Below are positions 24,861 through 36,760 of a DNA stretch of 64,000 bases, one piece after another. Under the pieces are notes generated by a model that was not told the DNA's origin, did not search any database, and was given only the letters and a program-made list of their open reading frames with translations. Origin of the DNA: Symsagittifera roscoffensis. Taxonomy: Eukaryota > Xenacoelomorpha > Acoela > Convolutidae. Positions within the stretch are counted from its first letter, which is position 1. Each line of letters starts with the position of its first letter. The stretch covers positions 23,500,697 through 23,564,696 of the forward strand of contig NC_087068.1 of the NCBI RefSeq assembly GCF_963678635.1. The letters run 5' to 3'. The position numbers were made by a program, and so were the translations under genes.

Positions 24861-26189
24861 TTGCATTTTTATACCGTTTGGTGTTTTTCTTTACTTTTCC
24901 CGAGAACTGTTTTTCTGATACTTATACATATCTGAGACTTTGAGTTCAATTGATTTATCGACTTGTGGGAGGCTCTTTTGCATTATCTACTGCAGCCAAT
25001 TTTTTTCAAACAAAAAGTTATCGCTCTCGTTTTTCGAAATTATTTGACCTGTCTTGAGAACTACCACACCAAATTTTAGCTTTTGGGTCCAATTGAAATA
25101 TCAGGTAGTGTAAATCTATCCTGCGTAAACGGTTACGTTCGTTTTTTTTACAACGCAAAACGCTATAGTTTTTGGAAAAGTCAAGTTTTTGATTCGTTGA
25201 CCACTTTTGAAAGATTTTGACTTGCTTCGAAAACTACCCTAACATTCTCAAGCTCAGTGTTTAACCGAGAAAAACAGTTTTGGGAATCTTTTTTCTTAAA
25301 CGGCAAGAAAGAATTTTTTCTAGAAAAAAAATATAGGTTGGAAATGTTTGTGCTTTTGACAGCTTTTCTAAAATTTTTGTCTTTTCATAAAAACTATCAT
25401 ACTTACTTTGAAATTATTTTATTTCATCCCATGTTAGTAAGTTAAATTTAAAAAATATCAAACAATTGTTTCCAGCTTTAGATTTAGTTTTTTTTCTATC
25501 AAGACAAAGGAAAATTTCAGCACATTTAATTTTTTCTCAACATTAAAAAAAAATTAAAACCAAATTTTTATGATATTTTTACGTTTTTGGTGTTTCGTAA
25601 TTGTGCATAGCTCTGCTTTGCCTCTGTATAATTTTTCCAAAATTGAGCCGAAAAAAAAAAGGTTTTTTATTTTTCCCAACCTACACAACGTTCGCTAGAT
25701 ATTATCTTTTTGTGTATCTACTCGCATGATTCTTGGATCAATAACCATGCGTCAATTCAATTAGGAATAACTTTTGATTACAATTTGAACCAACGAAAAA
25801 TGGTCGCAGACTTAAATGCTGGCAAAACAAACGACAATTTGCAGCAGTCGCCAAATGGTAACAAGCAACAAATAGAATAACTATTAAATAAATATTAAAT
25901 AAACCTAAATCAAGCGGAAGGATGAAAAATTTAACAGCAATTTTGATTTTGAAATTCATTGAGGAGAAATAAACCAAAATTAAAGGCCAATTGATATCAT
26001 ATGAAAAATACTACTCACCATTCATTTGCTGATCTTGCATAAAAAATCACGCATTTTACTAAAATTTTTCGATAAGTTTGCTTAATGTCTGAGCTTGACT
26101 TTAAAATTGGCGTGACGGCTTTAAATAGTGAAAACTGCGTTAGAAACGATGACTAGATTACGTGGACTACAAGAATTATATAAATTATT

Positions 26190-26890
26190 CGATTAAAATA
26201 AAAAAACTTGAATTTTTAAACGCGTTTTTCTCAAATTGAGTTATTATTAAATAAAAACGGTCAGTACCAATCTTGCTCAGATGTCAACCAGATTTCTTAT
26301 GGTGCACTTCAGATTTCGAAATTCGGAACCAAAATTTTCACCCCAGGAATGAGTCATTTTGGTTTATTTTAGTCAAAAAAATTACGCTACATCTAAGCGT
26401 CAAATGATGAGCAAATTAAATCAAAGTGAGCCTCCTATACAATCCAACAAAGTTTTAGAATAGTATACCCTTCACAAATTTTCAAGGAGGAAAATATTTT
26501 TGTTTGATAGCCAAAAAATGTCATTTTTACTAATAGAATTTTCAATTGCTGGTTTGAGTACAAACTTTAAACGTTTTGCACAAATTTTTGGTGGTTGTAA
26601 TCTCGTGAACTTTTGTTGGACCGTATAGAAGGCTCACTATGATAGAAAGTTTTTGACAATTTTCTCATTAGATTTAGCGTAATCTTAAATCGAATAAAAG
26701 GAGCCAAATTGAACCGTTTTTGGGGAACATTTTGGCTCCAAAGTTTGCGAAACAAATTGCTCGTGAATCAATCTGATAAAATTCTAATTAACTTTGGTTC
26801 TCATCACTTTTTAAACAATCTTAAAATAATTTGAGAAAAACGCATCAAAGTTTCAAGTTTTATTCATTTTGTCTGGAGAATATATCTCAG
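26190..26890. repeat. family C fold-back element
   Basis: Left arm landmarks: 'acttgaatttttaaacgcgt', 'tttctcaaattgag', 'gagtcattttgg', 'attacgct', 'gagcctcctatac' and 'ccaacaaag'. The right half carries the same landmarks in reverse complement ('ggaccgtatagaaggctcac', 'gcgtaatc', 'tttgagaaaaacgcat', 'tttcaagtttt'). The two arms of ~330 bp are diverged. No ORF of note. Confidence 0.65.
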
Positions 26891-27499
26891 CGCTGCATTT
26901 TGGGTCAAGTCGTTGGACTAACCGTTCTACCATTAAACAGTCTATAATTGGGCATTTTGGTTGCTCGAGGTGGAGGTGGTTTAACTGTCAATTTGCATCA
27001 GTTTGACTGTTGTTAATTAACGGCTGGATTGTCCAACTCGACCAATTCGACAACAACAATTAAATATAAATTCCGCATTGAAATTAGGTTTAAAATATCC
27101 ATTGTCAAAATGAGGTTTTTAACAAACCAGCAACTTTGCCAGGATTTTTATCAGCATGCACATGCGGTGTATTAAACAAGTAGATAGGGGTTAGTTAGTT
27201 TTCGGTGTCATTAGGAAACCAACTCCATAGGCCAAAAATGGAAGAATACAAACCAACAAATCAGTAAGCGACTGAAATAAAGCAATTTAGATGGGAATCG
27301 GAAATTTTAACTCTATCATGCCTGAATGAGGGACCATCCTTAGAAAGAGAAACCCTTTATTGGTAAAACAATTCTCCTAAAATATTCAGCTGAGAAATTG
27401 CATCCAAAGTCAAAAAATTATAAAATACATTGATGACGACTAGATGAGCTGCTCAGAATTATACCAGCAACAATGATATCTAGCAGCTTGAAAATCTTC

Positions 27500-27815
27500 A
27501 TTACATCTTTGATTTTTAATTTTCTTTTTTTTTCTTCAAATTTTACATCTCCAATTTTGTAGATATAATCTGACGGTTTAATGCAACTAACTAACGCTTG
27601 CTACAAGTTGATGTCTGCTGAGAGCAATTGGTTTTTCCACATGCTAAGAAACGTCAATTTTTACGAATTGTCGGACTGCCAAAAAATCACCCAAGAAGAG
27701 GTATAACAACTCTTACTTCAAAAATTGGGTTATGAAACAAAAATTAGGAAAAATGACTCCAAAGAAGCTAAAGCGAGATATTGATGAAAATCGAGACGCA
27801 CCAACTCACTCTTTG
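27500..27815 (+). repeat. left copy of a ~300 bp duplicated segment flanking the gypsy element
   Basis: Shares with 34300-34600 the ordered landmarks 'ttgcatct/ttacatctttgatt', 'caactaactaacgc', 'gacagcaattg/gagcaattgg', 'acgaattgtcggactgc', 'cttacttcaaaaattgg' and 'attgatgaaaat'. Translation in one frame keeps 'TNCRTAK' and 'DEN' in both copies, but with gaps, so coding status is uncertain. Confidence 0.6.
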
Positions 27816-27972
27816 CTTTGGAAGCAAGTCATTTTAACCTGTAAGTGTTTTTGTTTTCTACGACATTTTCCATGTTTTAAACTTCTAAGAACATTAAGTA
27901 ACAAAGATAGCCGGCTACTGTGCAAGTAGCAAATAATGTTCCGACCAGTCTCAAAAAATACAAATTTTGTTT

Positions 27973-28188
27973 TGTTGTATAGAGTAATTGAGTTCATTTC
28001 GGAAGCTGTCAATCAAATGTTCACTCTTGGTGCTAGACTAATTGATTAGCAGGTGTTTGTCCTTGGAACAGTCTGTCACCCTTGGATACTGTGTCTAACC
28101 ACTCTTTATGCTAACTTTGTAAGATTAAGTTGACAATCTCTTCTATCGGAATTAACAATTAGACGACTATCGTTTTACCTCCTCGACA
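27973..28188 (+). repeat. 5' LTR of the gypsy element
   Basis: 216 bp, TGTTG...CTCGACA. Identical to 34024-34238 except near 'actgtgtctaacc' versus 'actgtgtaaacc'. Confidence 0.93.
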
Positions 28189-29058
28189 TGGCGCAACCAG
28201 CAGGATCAGGTGGGGGAAAGAATCCACTGGGCATCACGGGATTTTGGCCAGCAAAATGCACGAAACCGCCAATGATGTGGGAATTCTGGATTAACAGATT
28301 CCAATGGGGAATAGTCGCCAAGCACTCACTAAACCCGATGAACTTTTACTTCGCCGCGACACTCACAGAGGCCCAAATTACTGACTTGCCCGCGGAAGTA
28401 GACGGAAAAAATCGGCGGGAATCAGAACAGGTGTTGATTTCGAACCTGTATTTGTGTCTGGGGGAAAAGGGGCAGGATGAACTGCACAAAAGACGACCAC
28501 ACCTGGACCTCACGACGATTCGTTACCCACGGATGATAAAGAAATGAAACATATGAAACATACCAACTCCTTTCTCGTAAGCAAAATGAAACATATGAAA
28601 CATATGAAACATGAAACATATGAAATGAAACATATGAAACATACCAACTTCTTTCTCGTAAGCAATTTATCAATGAAAGTTTGGAGCAATTCCACTCCGT
28701 ACTCAGCGGATTGGTAGCGCGGTGCAATTTTGGAACACTAGAGGACCGAATACTAAGAGACGTATTCATTGTTAACATGAATAATCGGGATGCACAAAAG
28801 GAACTATGCAGGTCGACGAAAACACCTGAGGAAGTGTACCGGATAGCTCTCTCGTACGAGAGGGGTAACAAGTATGCATCATCATATGTTGCCACGGGAC
28901 CAGTGGGGGCCCCAGGATCATCATCAGGAGGCGGAGGAATCCAGATAAAATCGGAACCAGTCGGAATAATCCGTGGAGGTTATCGGAACAATCGTGCGAT
29001 GGGGCCGGGGCTCTTACCAAGGGCGAGGATCGTATCGAGGCAGAAATCTCCCCAATAA
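28188..29058 (+). pseudogene. gag of the gypsy element, frameshifted
   Basis: The ATG at 28188 uses the last base of the LTR. The first fragment (28188-28547) is N-terminal capsid-like sequence (FWINRFQW, LTEAQITDLP). It is disrupted between about 28535 and 28655 by an expanded 'atgaaacat' microsatellite and partial duplication of 'ctttctcgtaagcaa'. A second fragment in another frame continues at about 28660-29000 with gag-like sequence (RKQFINESLEQF). A further single-base frame change near 28995-29010 puts the zinc knuckle (C-x2-C-x4-H-x4-C, residues around CNFCHKIGHFERTC) into the pol frame. Gag would package element RNA; this copy is broken. Confidence 0.85.
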
Positions 29059-31432
29059 CAACAAATGTTATAACTGCGATCAACAAAATTTCACCAGAGA
29101 ACACTTGGACAGATGCCCAGCAAAGGGGGTTACATGCAATTTTTGCCACAAAATTGGCCATTTCGAACGAACCTGCAGGGGAAAACGTGGAAACCAGCGG
29201 GGACAGGGAGCCGTAGGAATGATACGGGAGAATGGCGACGATCATCACCTAGAAAATTCGGCGGACGAAGAAGCATCACAACATGCAAGTTCCATTGGAT
29301 GGGTTAATAAGAATCCAGTGGTGCACTCGTGGGACTCAAGCAGCTCCGACGGGGACTATATGTTCATGGCCATAAAACGAAAAAGAGTCACAGAATTGAA
29401 AGTTGCTGGGGCACAATTGCCGATCAAAGTCAATGGGAAACCCACTCGAGTGTGGATCGATAGCGGGTCCCCAATTTCAATTTTCACCATCGGGGAATTG
29501 CGGAAAACTTTGGGAACATCAGGAGGAGTAAAACTGGACAATCTTACGGAGGAGGACAATGCTTTTCGGGATTATGGGAACAATCCACTGCAGATGATTG
29601 GAACAATGGCAGTAACAATACAATCAAACGGCTGGAAGATCCATGCAAGGATAAAAGTAATCGGAGGGAACCGACCATCAATAATTGGAAGAGATCTGAT
29701 GCCCCAACTAGGACTCCAGTTGGTGCAACAATCACCAGGGGACCACATAATGTCCATTGAAGAAGGCAGTCAGGACGCACTGGAACCGGAGGGGGAGTTG
29801 GGTTCATGGCAAACATATTTCAGTAAGCAGTTTTCAAACCTTTTTAGCAGGGTAGGGAAAATAAGAAACTACAAAGTACAAGCCGAATTTTTTGAAAACC
29901 TCACCCCAGTACAACAGAAGGGGCGTCGAGTCCCGATTTCGTTGCAAGAAAAAGTGGATGCCGAAATTGACAAATTATTGAAACAGGGTCATATCGAAAA
30001 ATTATCCGAATGCTCGGACAAATATTTTGTGTCCCCAATAGTAATAACAGAAAAAAAGGATGGGTCCGTGAAACTGGCACTCGAGTCGAGGGAACTAAAT
30101 AAACAAGTGCATAAGAATAAATACCAAATGCCGAATATCGAGGAACTAATGGACACAGTTGGACAAACGATTAGCGAAAAAAAACAGGGAGGCATATATT
30201 TCACAACAATGGATTTAACATACGCTTATGGCCAACTGCCACTAAACGCTGAGACGAGCATACAGTGCAATTTTTCTCTTATTGGAGGCCGCTCGACGGG
30301 TACATACCGGTTCAAAACCGGATTCTATGGTCTCACTACAATGCCCGCGGAATTCCAACGCGCAATGGATTGTATACTCGCTGAATACCCGCAAGCGCAT
30401 GCGTTCATTGATGATATTTTGGTCGTAACCAAGGGAACGGCGATAGACCACATAGCGATGGTAGAGAAAATTTTAAAGAAACTGGATCGTGAAAATATAT
30501 CCCTAAAATTGACAAAATGTAAATTCGCCCAACGAGAATGCGAATGGCTAGGCCATAAAATAACCCCGACTGGAATTACTCCATTGGTTAGAAAAACAGA
30601 ACCAATAGAGGCGCTAACGCCGCCACGGACCTTGTCGCAATTAAAATCGTTTATGGGGTCAATTCATAGTTTGCACAAGTATCTGCCGGCATTGGCCGAA
30701 TCATCGGCACCGCTGCGACCCCTACTAAGCAAAAATAATGAATACATTTGGACACCTGAATGCCAGAACGCGTTCGAAAACCTTAAGAAACAAGTTTCTA
30801 ACATTGTTGAAATACGGCACTTTGATATCCACAAAGACATTCGTATAGTGTGCGATGTAAGCCATAACGGGCTCGGCGCGGTATTGGAACAGTTAGGACC
30901 AGAAGGATGGCGCCCAATCTCGTTTGCGTCGCGATATCTTAACGAAGCGGAAAAGAAATACTCAACAAACGAATTGGAAATGTTGGCAGTTGTGTGGGGG
31001 GCTGAATACTTTAGAAATTACATACTGGGCCGAAGTTTTTTGATCGTTACCGATCATAAAGCCCTAATATCCCTTTTGAACGGTAATAACAAGAAAAACA
31101 AAACGATGTTTAGTCGTTTAACGCGCTGGTTAGATCGACTAATTCCTTTTGATTTTCAAATTGAGCATAAACCGGGGGCTAAAATTGGTTTGGCGGACTA
31201 CTTATCACGTCATCCAAGTAGAGAAGCAACGCCAATTAGTACGTATGATAATAAGTTTACGGTGGCAAAGATCAACCTAATTCGCACTGCGCTTGGCTTT
31301 AATACATCCAAGGGACCAAATACATCCAAGGGACCAATTTGTACAGCGGATAATAAGCATTCTATAAATAGACTGGAAGTTTCGTCACAAAATGACTCGG
31401 TAGAGGGCGGAAAAACATGTAAGCGGAAATAA
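28973..31432 (+). pseudogene. gypsy pol: zinc knuckle, protease, reverse transcriptase, RNase H
   Basis: An open frame of 819 codons. Order: zinc knuckles near the start, an aspartic protease with the D-S-G triad (Asp codon at 29459), a reverse transcriptase with active site F-I-D-D (30404-30415), then RNase H with the first catalytic Asp at 30854 (VCDVSHNGLGA), ELEMLAVVW and TDHKAL. It ends at TAA 31430, in the linker before integrase. The frame then continues open across that stop into the integrase, suggesting a nonsense mutation rather than a normal terminus. The start shown is the open-frame edge, not a true initiation site. Confidence 0.9.
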
Positions 31433-33199
31433 ACCAATCAGATTCAAACACGTGGTTTAAGCCGACGGCTACGCGAAATACGCACTGGATTAGTTGGGGC
31501 TATTATTTAATCAGAACACAGTTGTTCAAAATTATCTAAATCCAACTCTCAAAATCCAAATTTACTTAAATCCAGCCCTCAAATTTCAAAATCAAATATC
31601 AATATGGACCGCAGCATGCGCAAATGGCAGAAATTCCTTAAACAACATCCAAGTCTGAATAGTAGTAGCGACGAAATCGAAGAATTGCCCCCAAATGTAT
31701 CACTAGAAGCCATTACCAAAGAGACAAGATCAATACGCACAAATACAACTCTCTCGTTACCCCCGGAATTCAAAGGAGAAACAGTACCACCAGTGGACCC
31801 AAACCTTGTATGTATGTCAATTATCCCGCGAAATTGTAAGATCGTTAACAAAGCTACTTCATTACCTGACCTGTTTAATTTAAAATTCATAGAATCAAAT
31901 TATGTATCGGACCCCCAACTGAGCGCTATTCGCGATCTCATTGTTACACAAGATCCTGAAATTCACGAAAAAATTACTCAAATGAACCGTTATTATGCTC
32001 AATTCGTCAATGATTTCTCAGTAAAAGAAAACGTAGTTTGGATGGATGATAAATTAGTAATTCCAATTAACCTTCAGTCAGCAATTAATAACCGAATCCA
32101 CGCGTACCACCACGGGAAATCAAATATGTTCGATGCCGCAAAAGATGTCTGGTATCCCTACATCTACCGTTCAATAGCTTCCATTGCCGAAGGGTGCCCT
32201 GAATGTACTGCAGCTGGTAAGAACTTAAAGACGTTAATAAACAAAAATCAACTGGGATCTGTACCGGAACCAAAAGATCCAAATGAATCAGTCCAATTAG
32301 ATTTTTGGGGCCCCATCAATTACTTAAATGAATCCCCAAAATATGTACTAGTGGCGGTCGACCGGTTATCTCGTTGGCCATCGGCAATGGTCTGTGGAAA
32401 TAATCGATCAGACAAAATTTTGAAATTCTTGAAGAGCTATATATCAAACCACGGGGTGCCACGGAATATCCACATTGATCAGGGAACTAGTTTCATGTCA
32501 AACGCGATTAAAGCTTTTTGTAATGGGGAGGGCATTGAAATCATTAAATCACCAGTAAACAACCATCGAGCAACCGGGTGCGTCGAGCGTACCATTGGCA
32601 GTCTTAAGAACTCTATCCTTACATTTGCTCACGAAAAGAATCCTGAACCCTTGGAGAAAATGGTCGAACGGGCCCTTGGTGCCCTCAGATTCTCAAAAAA
32701 CTCGACACTTAAAATTTCGCCCTTTGAAGCTCATCATGGTAGAGAAGCAAACACAGTTTTACGGAATCTTATTAAAAAACCATCGCTGCAAAATCTGGAT
32801 TGGTCACGGGTTATAAAAACAAAAAATGCTTGTTTAGATGCCACCGATCCTAATGTGCAAGACATGCCCCATCCAGCTGATACAAACTGGAGTGTAAGAT
32901 CAGACCTCGCCTACGATATCAAAAACAGGACCCATGCACGACGCCTTACACTGGACCAATCCGCGAATCAAGACGACGAACCGTCGATACGTAGAAGTGC
33001 GAACCCCAATGGACAACCGGGACCATCCGGATTGTTGTTTCAGCGAACTGGGAACAAAAACCTAAAAAGGTATAGACAAATTCATTCTAAAATTAGATCT
33101 GAGAGTACACATACACTAACGTTAGACAATGGGGTTGTGCTTAGGAAATCGGGAGTGGCCACGAAGCCCATACCAAAGAAATCTAAAGTTGCAGCCTAA
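31433..33199 (+). pseudogene. gypsy integrase
   Basis: Same frame as the reverse transcriptase. A TAA at 31508 separates it from the upstream linker, and the first Met of the remaining frame is at 31604. The N-terminal HHCC zinc domain is visible (HAYHHGK...CPECTAA). The catalytic core has Asp at 32300 (LDFWGP), Asp at 32477 (HIDQGTS) and Glu at 32585 (CVERT), a DD35E spacing. It ends at TAA 33197, but the frame stays open afterwards. No chromodomain is recognised. Confidence 0.9.
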
Positions 33200-33766
33200 T
33201 CCGTATTACCGGTACCATCGAGCGAAGTGAAAAAGCGAGCAATTCAAACAGCATTACCACCGCCGACTCCGCGCGAAGTAAAGGAACGATTAACACAGCG
33301 AATTGCGAAAAAGAAACGGGAAAGGACCGGGCGCCGATTCGAAGATACCGACTCTGAATCAGAAGACAGCGAAGACTTACCGATTATCTCGGTAAAATGA
33401 GCCAAACAGCCATTAACTACCACCCCTGAAGCACCTATAGAACGTTCAGCAGCATCACTACCAGAGGCCGAGGTTGGAATTGACCAGGACACCATTCCGG
33501 CACAAGGCGGCGAGTTGGATAATCAAAATCCAAGGGAGCAAGGAATATCCAATCCAGGGGACCAGTCGAAACCGATCACCGCCAGTGAGAAAAAGGGAGC
33601 CTCATCAAAGAAAGCAAAGCTGGTCTCATACAGCAGCCAGGGTGAGAGCCAGGACGAGACATCATCCACGACGTCTAGAAAAAACGGGCGCAAAAGAATG
33701 GCGGTCACCAAGATGGGGGGCGTAATGATTGACTTCATCAATCAAAACAAGGAAGGAAACAAGTGA
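33200..33766 (+). pseudogene. C-terminal extension of the gypsy pol frame after a stop codon
   Basis: In the same frame as integrase, interrupted only by TGA at 33398. Residues are charged and low-complexity (many K, E, S, P). Ends at the TGA at 33764-33766. It is probably the natural integrase tail of the intact family, here cut off by stops at 33197 and 33398. A separate small third ORF is the alternative. Confidence 0.65.
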
Positions 33767-34023
33767 TTTACAAAACACAGTAAACTTTCCGAAAAACTGT
33801 TCTAACCCAGGGAGAGGGTGAGTCATTAGTGACTTAAAACTCAATTGGTTCACTGCTCAGTGATCTTTTAGTTGTTAAAAAGTTGTCATTATTAAAGTCT
33901 AAATTGTATCCAAACATGAAGCTAGTAATTCTTTTCAACCATCTATGATCAATCATTTCAGTCATTAAAGTCAACCAGCGAAACCATTTCTACTCAACTA
34001 AAGTTTCATTATCAAAGGGGAAG

Positions 34024-34238
34024 TGTTGTATAGAGTAATTGAGTTCATTTCGGAAGCTGTCAATCAAATGTTCACTCTTGGTGCTAGACTAATTGATTAG
34101 CAGGTGTTTGTCCTTGGAACAGTCTGTCACCCTTGGATACTGTGTAAACCACTCTTTATGCTAACTTTGTAAGATTAAGTTGACAATCTCTTCTATCGGA
34201 ATTAACAATTAGACGACTATCGTTTTACCTCCTCGACA
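34024..34238 (+). repeat. 3' LTR of the gypsy element
   Basis: 215 bp, TGTTG...CTCGACA, preceded directly by the purine-rich tract 'aaaggggaag'. Followed by the GTTT duplication. Confidence 0.93.
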
Positions 34239-34299
34239 GTTTCTAGAAGTAAGGCATATTGGGCAGTCGTAAAACTTAGGGAAATTAAATTCCAATACA

Positions 34300-34610
34300 T
34301 TTATTGCATCTTTGATTGCCAATTTCAGCTTTTTTCTCAATTTTTCATATTCAATTGTTTTGACATGATCAAACGTTTTACCTCAACTAACTAACGCAAG
34401 TTGCAACTTAACGCCTGGTGACAGCAATTGTTTTTCTTTTGCTGCGAATCGTCAACTGTTACGAATTGTCGGACTGCAAAAACATACCCAAACAGGAGTA
34501 TTACAAATCTTACTTCAAAAATTGGATTTATAAACAAAAAATTACAAAAACTGATTCCAGAGGCACTAAAACAAGCTATTGATGAAAATATACTCTTTAA
34601 AAATACAATA
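34300..34610 (+). repeat. right copy of the ~300 bp duplicated segment
   Basis: Diverged direct copy of 27500-27815 (shared 'caactaactaacgca', 'acgaattgtcggactgc', 'cttacttcaaaaattgga'). It flanks the gypsy element on the other side, outside the target duplication. Confidence 0.6.
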
Positions 34611-35109
34611 AATATTTTTTAGAGCTAAAGCTTACAGTCGTAATAAAATAAAGAAATTGGAAAACAACTTTTGTAGAAGAACATTCAAAATTGGAACGAG
34701 AAAACATTTTTTGTCGACAAATGAAGAAAAAACAAATAAAAAAATTTCAAAATTTTTGAATACGAAATTGGCGCAAACAAACTTTAGTAAAATTAAGTTT
34801 TTATAGTTTATATTCAGCTCTCCTTTATTGCTCGAAGTACGATCAAAATAAAAAAGGGGTTTTCTCGACACTGAACTTTTTTTTCACATTTTTAAGTGTT
34901 GGAATCACGACTGAAAGTGCTTTAATATGCACAAGAAGCTTAATTTTTTAAAATAAATTTTTAACACGGGCTAATTGAAACGTCCAAAACCAGTTTTCTT
35001 TATTAAGTTACTCGTTCGAAATTTGACAAAATCTCAAAAGATTCGTCTACACTGGAACATTATTTAAAAAATTTTTGTATGTTATTCGAATCACGACTGA
35101 AAGGGTTCT

Positions 35110-35665
35110 CATCAGGGGCAGATCTAGGATTTTCTTGAGGGGGTAGATTTTAAAAAAAAATTCAAAAAAAATCGTCGAATTTTTTTTAGATCGACCAAAC
35201 TGATATTCTGAGCTCACCCAAAGCACTAAAAAGACCCTGATTTGGCCAAATTTCTTGCTCCGCAAGCAAAACTTTGAAAAAACAGGCCAAAAGGGCGTTT
35301 TTAGGCACTTTTTCGAAAATGTTGACCAAAAAATCGTGTTTTTTGCCGCGCGCTGCCCCCTCAAAATTAGTATGTTGTGGCGCCGAAGGCGCCTATAGAA
35401 AACTTTTAGAATCAGTCAGCCAAAAATGGATGTCTCAAAAGGGTTCAAAGGGGGAACCCTTTGGGTCGGCAGGGGGTCCAATCTCTGAGGAGAGAAACGT
35501 CCGCCCACAACCCCTCGCACCCCCCACCCCTAATTCCGCCCCTAGTTTTTGTGATATATTACTCAACGTTTTCCAATTATTATTTGTGGTACCTGATATA
35601 CTCCCCCACTTCTGGCTGACCGACTCTAAAATATTTCTTAAGACGCCTGTGGCGCCAATATTCTT
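35110..35665 (-). repeat. family A repeat, nearly full, minus orientation
   Basis: Begins 'ggggcagatctaggatttt' and ends near 'taattccgcccctag', giving imperfect terminal inverted repeats (GGGGCnGA...TAG). Inside are 'gaccctgatttggccaa', 'gcgcgctgccccctcaaaat', 'ggcgccgaaggcgcc' and 'accctttgggtcggcagggg' in reverse order to the plus copies. A short second ggcgcc segment follows at about 35620-35665. Confidence 0.75.
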
Positions 35666-36079
35666 TTTGGCTGATTTTTTTATGATCCAATTTATGATTC
35701 AAGATTTTCTGGCTATGTCGAGACACTGACAGAAAAAAAAAACATTTTCCTGTTATTAGTGTTACGTGTTGTCCTTTCAGTATTTCCATCGATAGCGAGG
35801 AACAAACCACCACGTGTCTATAAGACAGAAATTTCTCCGAAGGGAACTAGTGATCAGACAATAAAACAACCTCATCAGCAGTTCAAGCTGTTTGTTCTGG
35901 ACAAGTGTGAGTACAAATATGCGTTCGTCAAAATTTTAGGCGGTGATTTGAAATAATATTCAGAAACTCAGAATAAGAAGTATTGACTATGAAAGATCTG
36001 ACATCAATAGCACAAGCAGTAATTAGTTTGAGGTGTGATAGGAAACAGACGCCCCGGTGCAAGGTTTCGAATCACAGAC

Positions 36080-36390
36080 TACGCACAAAGCGTCCCCCTT
36101 TGGTATTAATTAACCAGATCCGTTTTTGACAAGTCGGCCCTAAAATTCTCTAAAGACAATTCAGGTGCCAAAATAATTGAAATTTCAGAAGAGAGGCACG
36201 CAGAAAAAAACTCATTTTTTTGTCAAAACTTTCCATAAAAATCCCAAAAAGTGTATTTTTGACCTGCTTTTTCTAAAACTTGTCTGCGTACAGAAAACGT
36301 TAGTGAAATGGGGTCTTTTTATAAGTTTTGGAAAAAATCCAATTCTCGGAAAATCAATTTAGTTGTCCACAAAAAATAGACAAAGTTTTC
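36080..36390 (+). repeat. degraded family A copy
   Basis: Retains 'gtccccctttggtatta', 'tcggccctaaaattctctaaa', 'tttttttgtcaaaactttcc' and 'ggaaaatcaatttagttg' in family A order. The GC-rich ends are lost. Confidence 0.5.
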
Positions 36391-36469
36391 TGAACAAACT
36401 CTTCTTAAAAATACTACAAAACTTAAAATACTACAAAACTCAAAAAATACTATAAAATAAACCTTCTTA

Positions 36470-36760
36470 AAAAGTATCCGTACAAAACAAACAACCTCGG
36501 AAACTAAATGCGTTTTTCTTCAATTGGGTTGATATAGACAAAAAATTGAGCAGAAAAAAAGTTGCTTTGAAGGAGACCTAAATGTTTTCGGTGCCAATTT
36601 TGTGCAAAACTCGAATCAAAAAGTTTCCCTTTCCGTCAATCAATAGTTTCACTAAAACTACCGGATCAAATGATAAGCAAGTAGTTTAAAACGAGCCTCG
36701 TACAAAGCTCAACAAAGTTTCAGACAAGTATAACATCCAGAAGTTTGCATTGATGTAAAT
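36470..36760 (+). repeat. family C half-element
   Basis: Contains 'aactaaatgcgtttttcttc', 'caattgggttgata', 'gtcaatcaatagtttcac' and 'acaaagctcaacaaagtttc', the left-arm order of the fold-back family. A clear opposing arm is not found. Confidence 0.45.

Larger units (their letters stand above)
27969..34242 (+). mobile_element. Ty3/gypsy LTR retrotransposon, nearly complete, defective
   Basis: The element occupies 27973-34238 and is flanked by the 4 bp target duplication GTTT (27969-27972 and 34239-34242). It has 5' and 3' LTRs differing only by one substitution and one 1-base indel, a primer-binding site starting TGG immediately after the 5' LTR, gag with CCHC zinc knuckle, protease, reverse transcriptase, RNase H and integrase in gypsy order, and a polypurine tract 'aaaggggaag' at 34014-34023. 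Near-identical LTRs imply recent insertion. Gag is split by frameshifts and the pol frame carries four stop codons, so this copy cannot make intact proteins. No envelope-like gene is seen. Confidence 0.92.

Noticed and set aside
31432-31604. Normal gene boundary between reverse transcriptase and integrase ORFs
   Set aside because: The same frame is open right through apart from two stops, so a broken single pol is the better reading.
33244-33741. Minus-strand frames over the gypsy 3' end
   Set aside because: Antisense shadows of the element's coding frame.
36177-36362. Small plus ORF as a gene
   Set aside because: It falls in a degraded family A copy.
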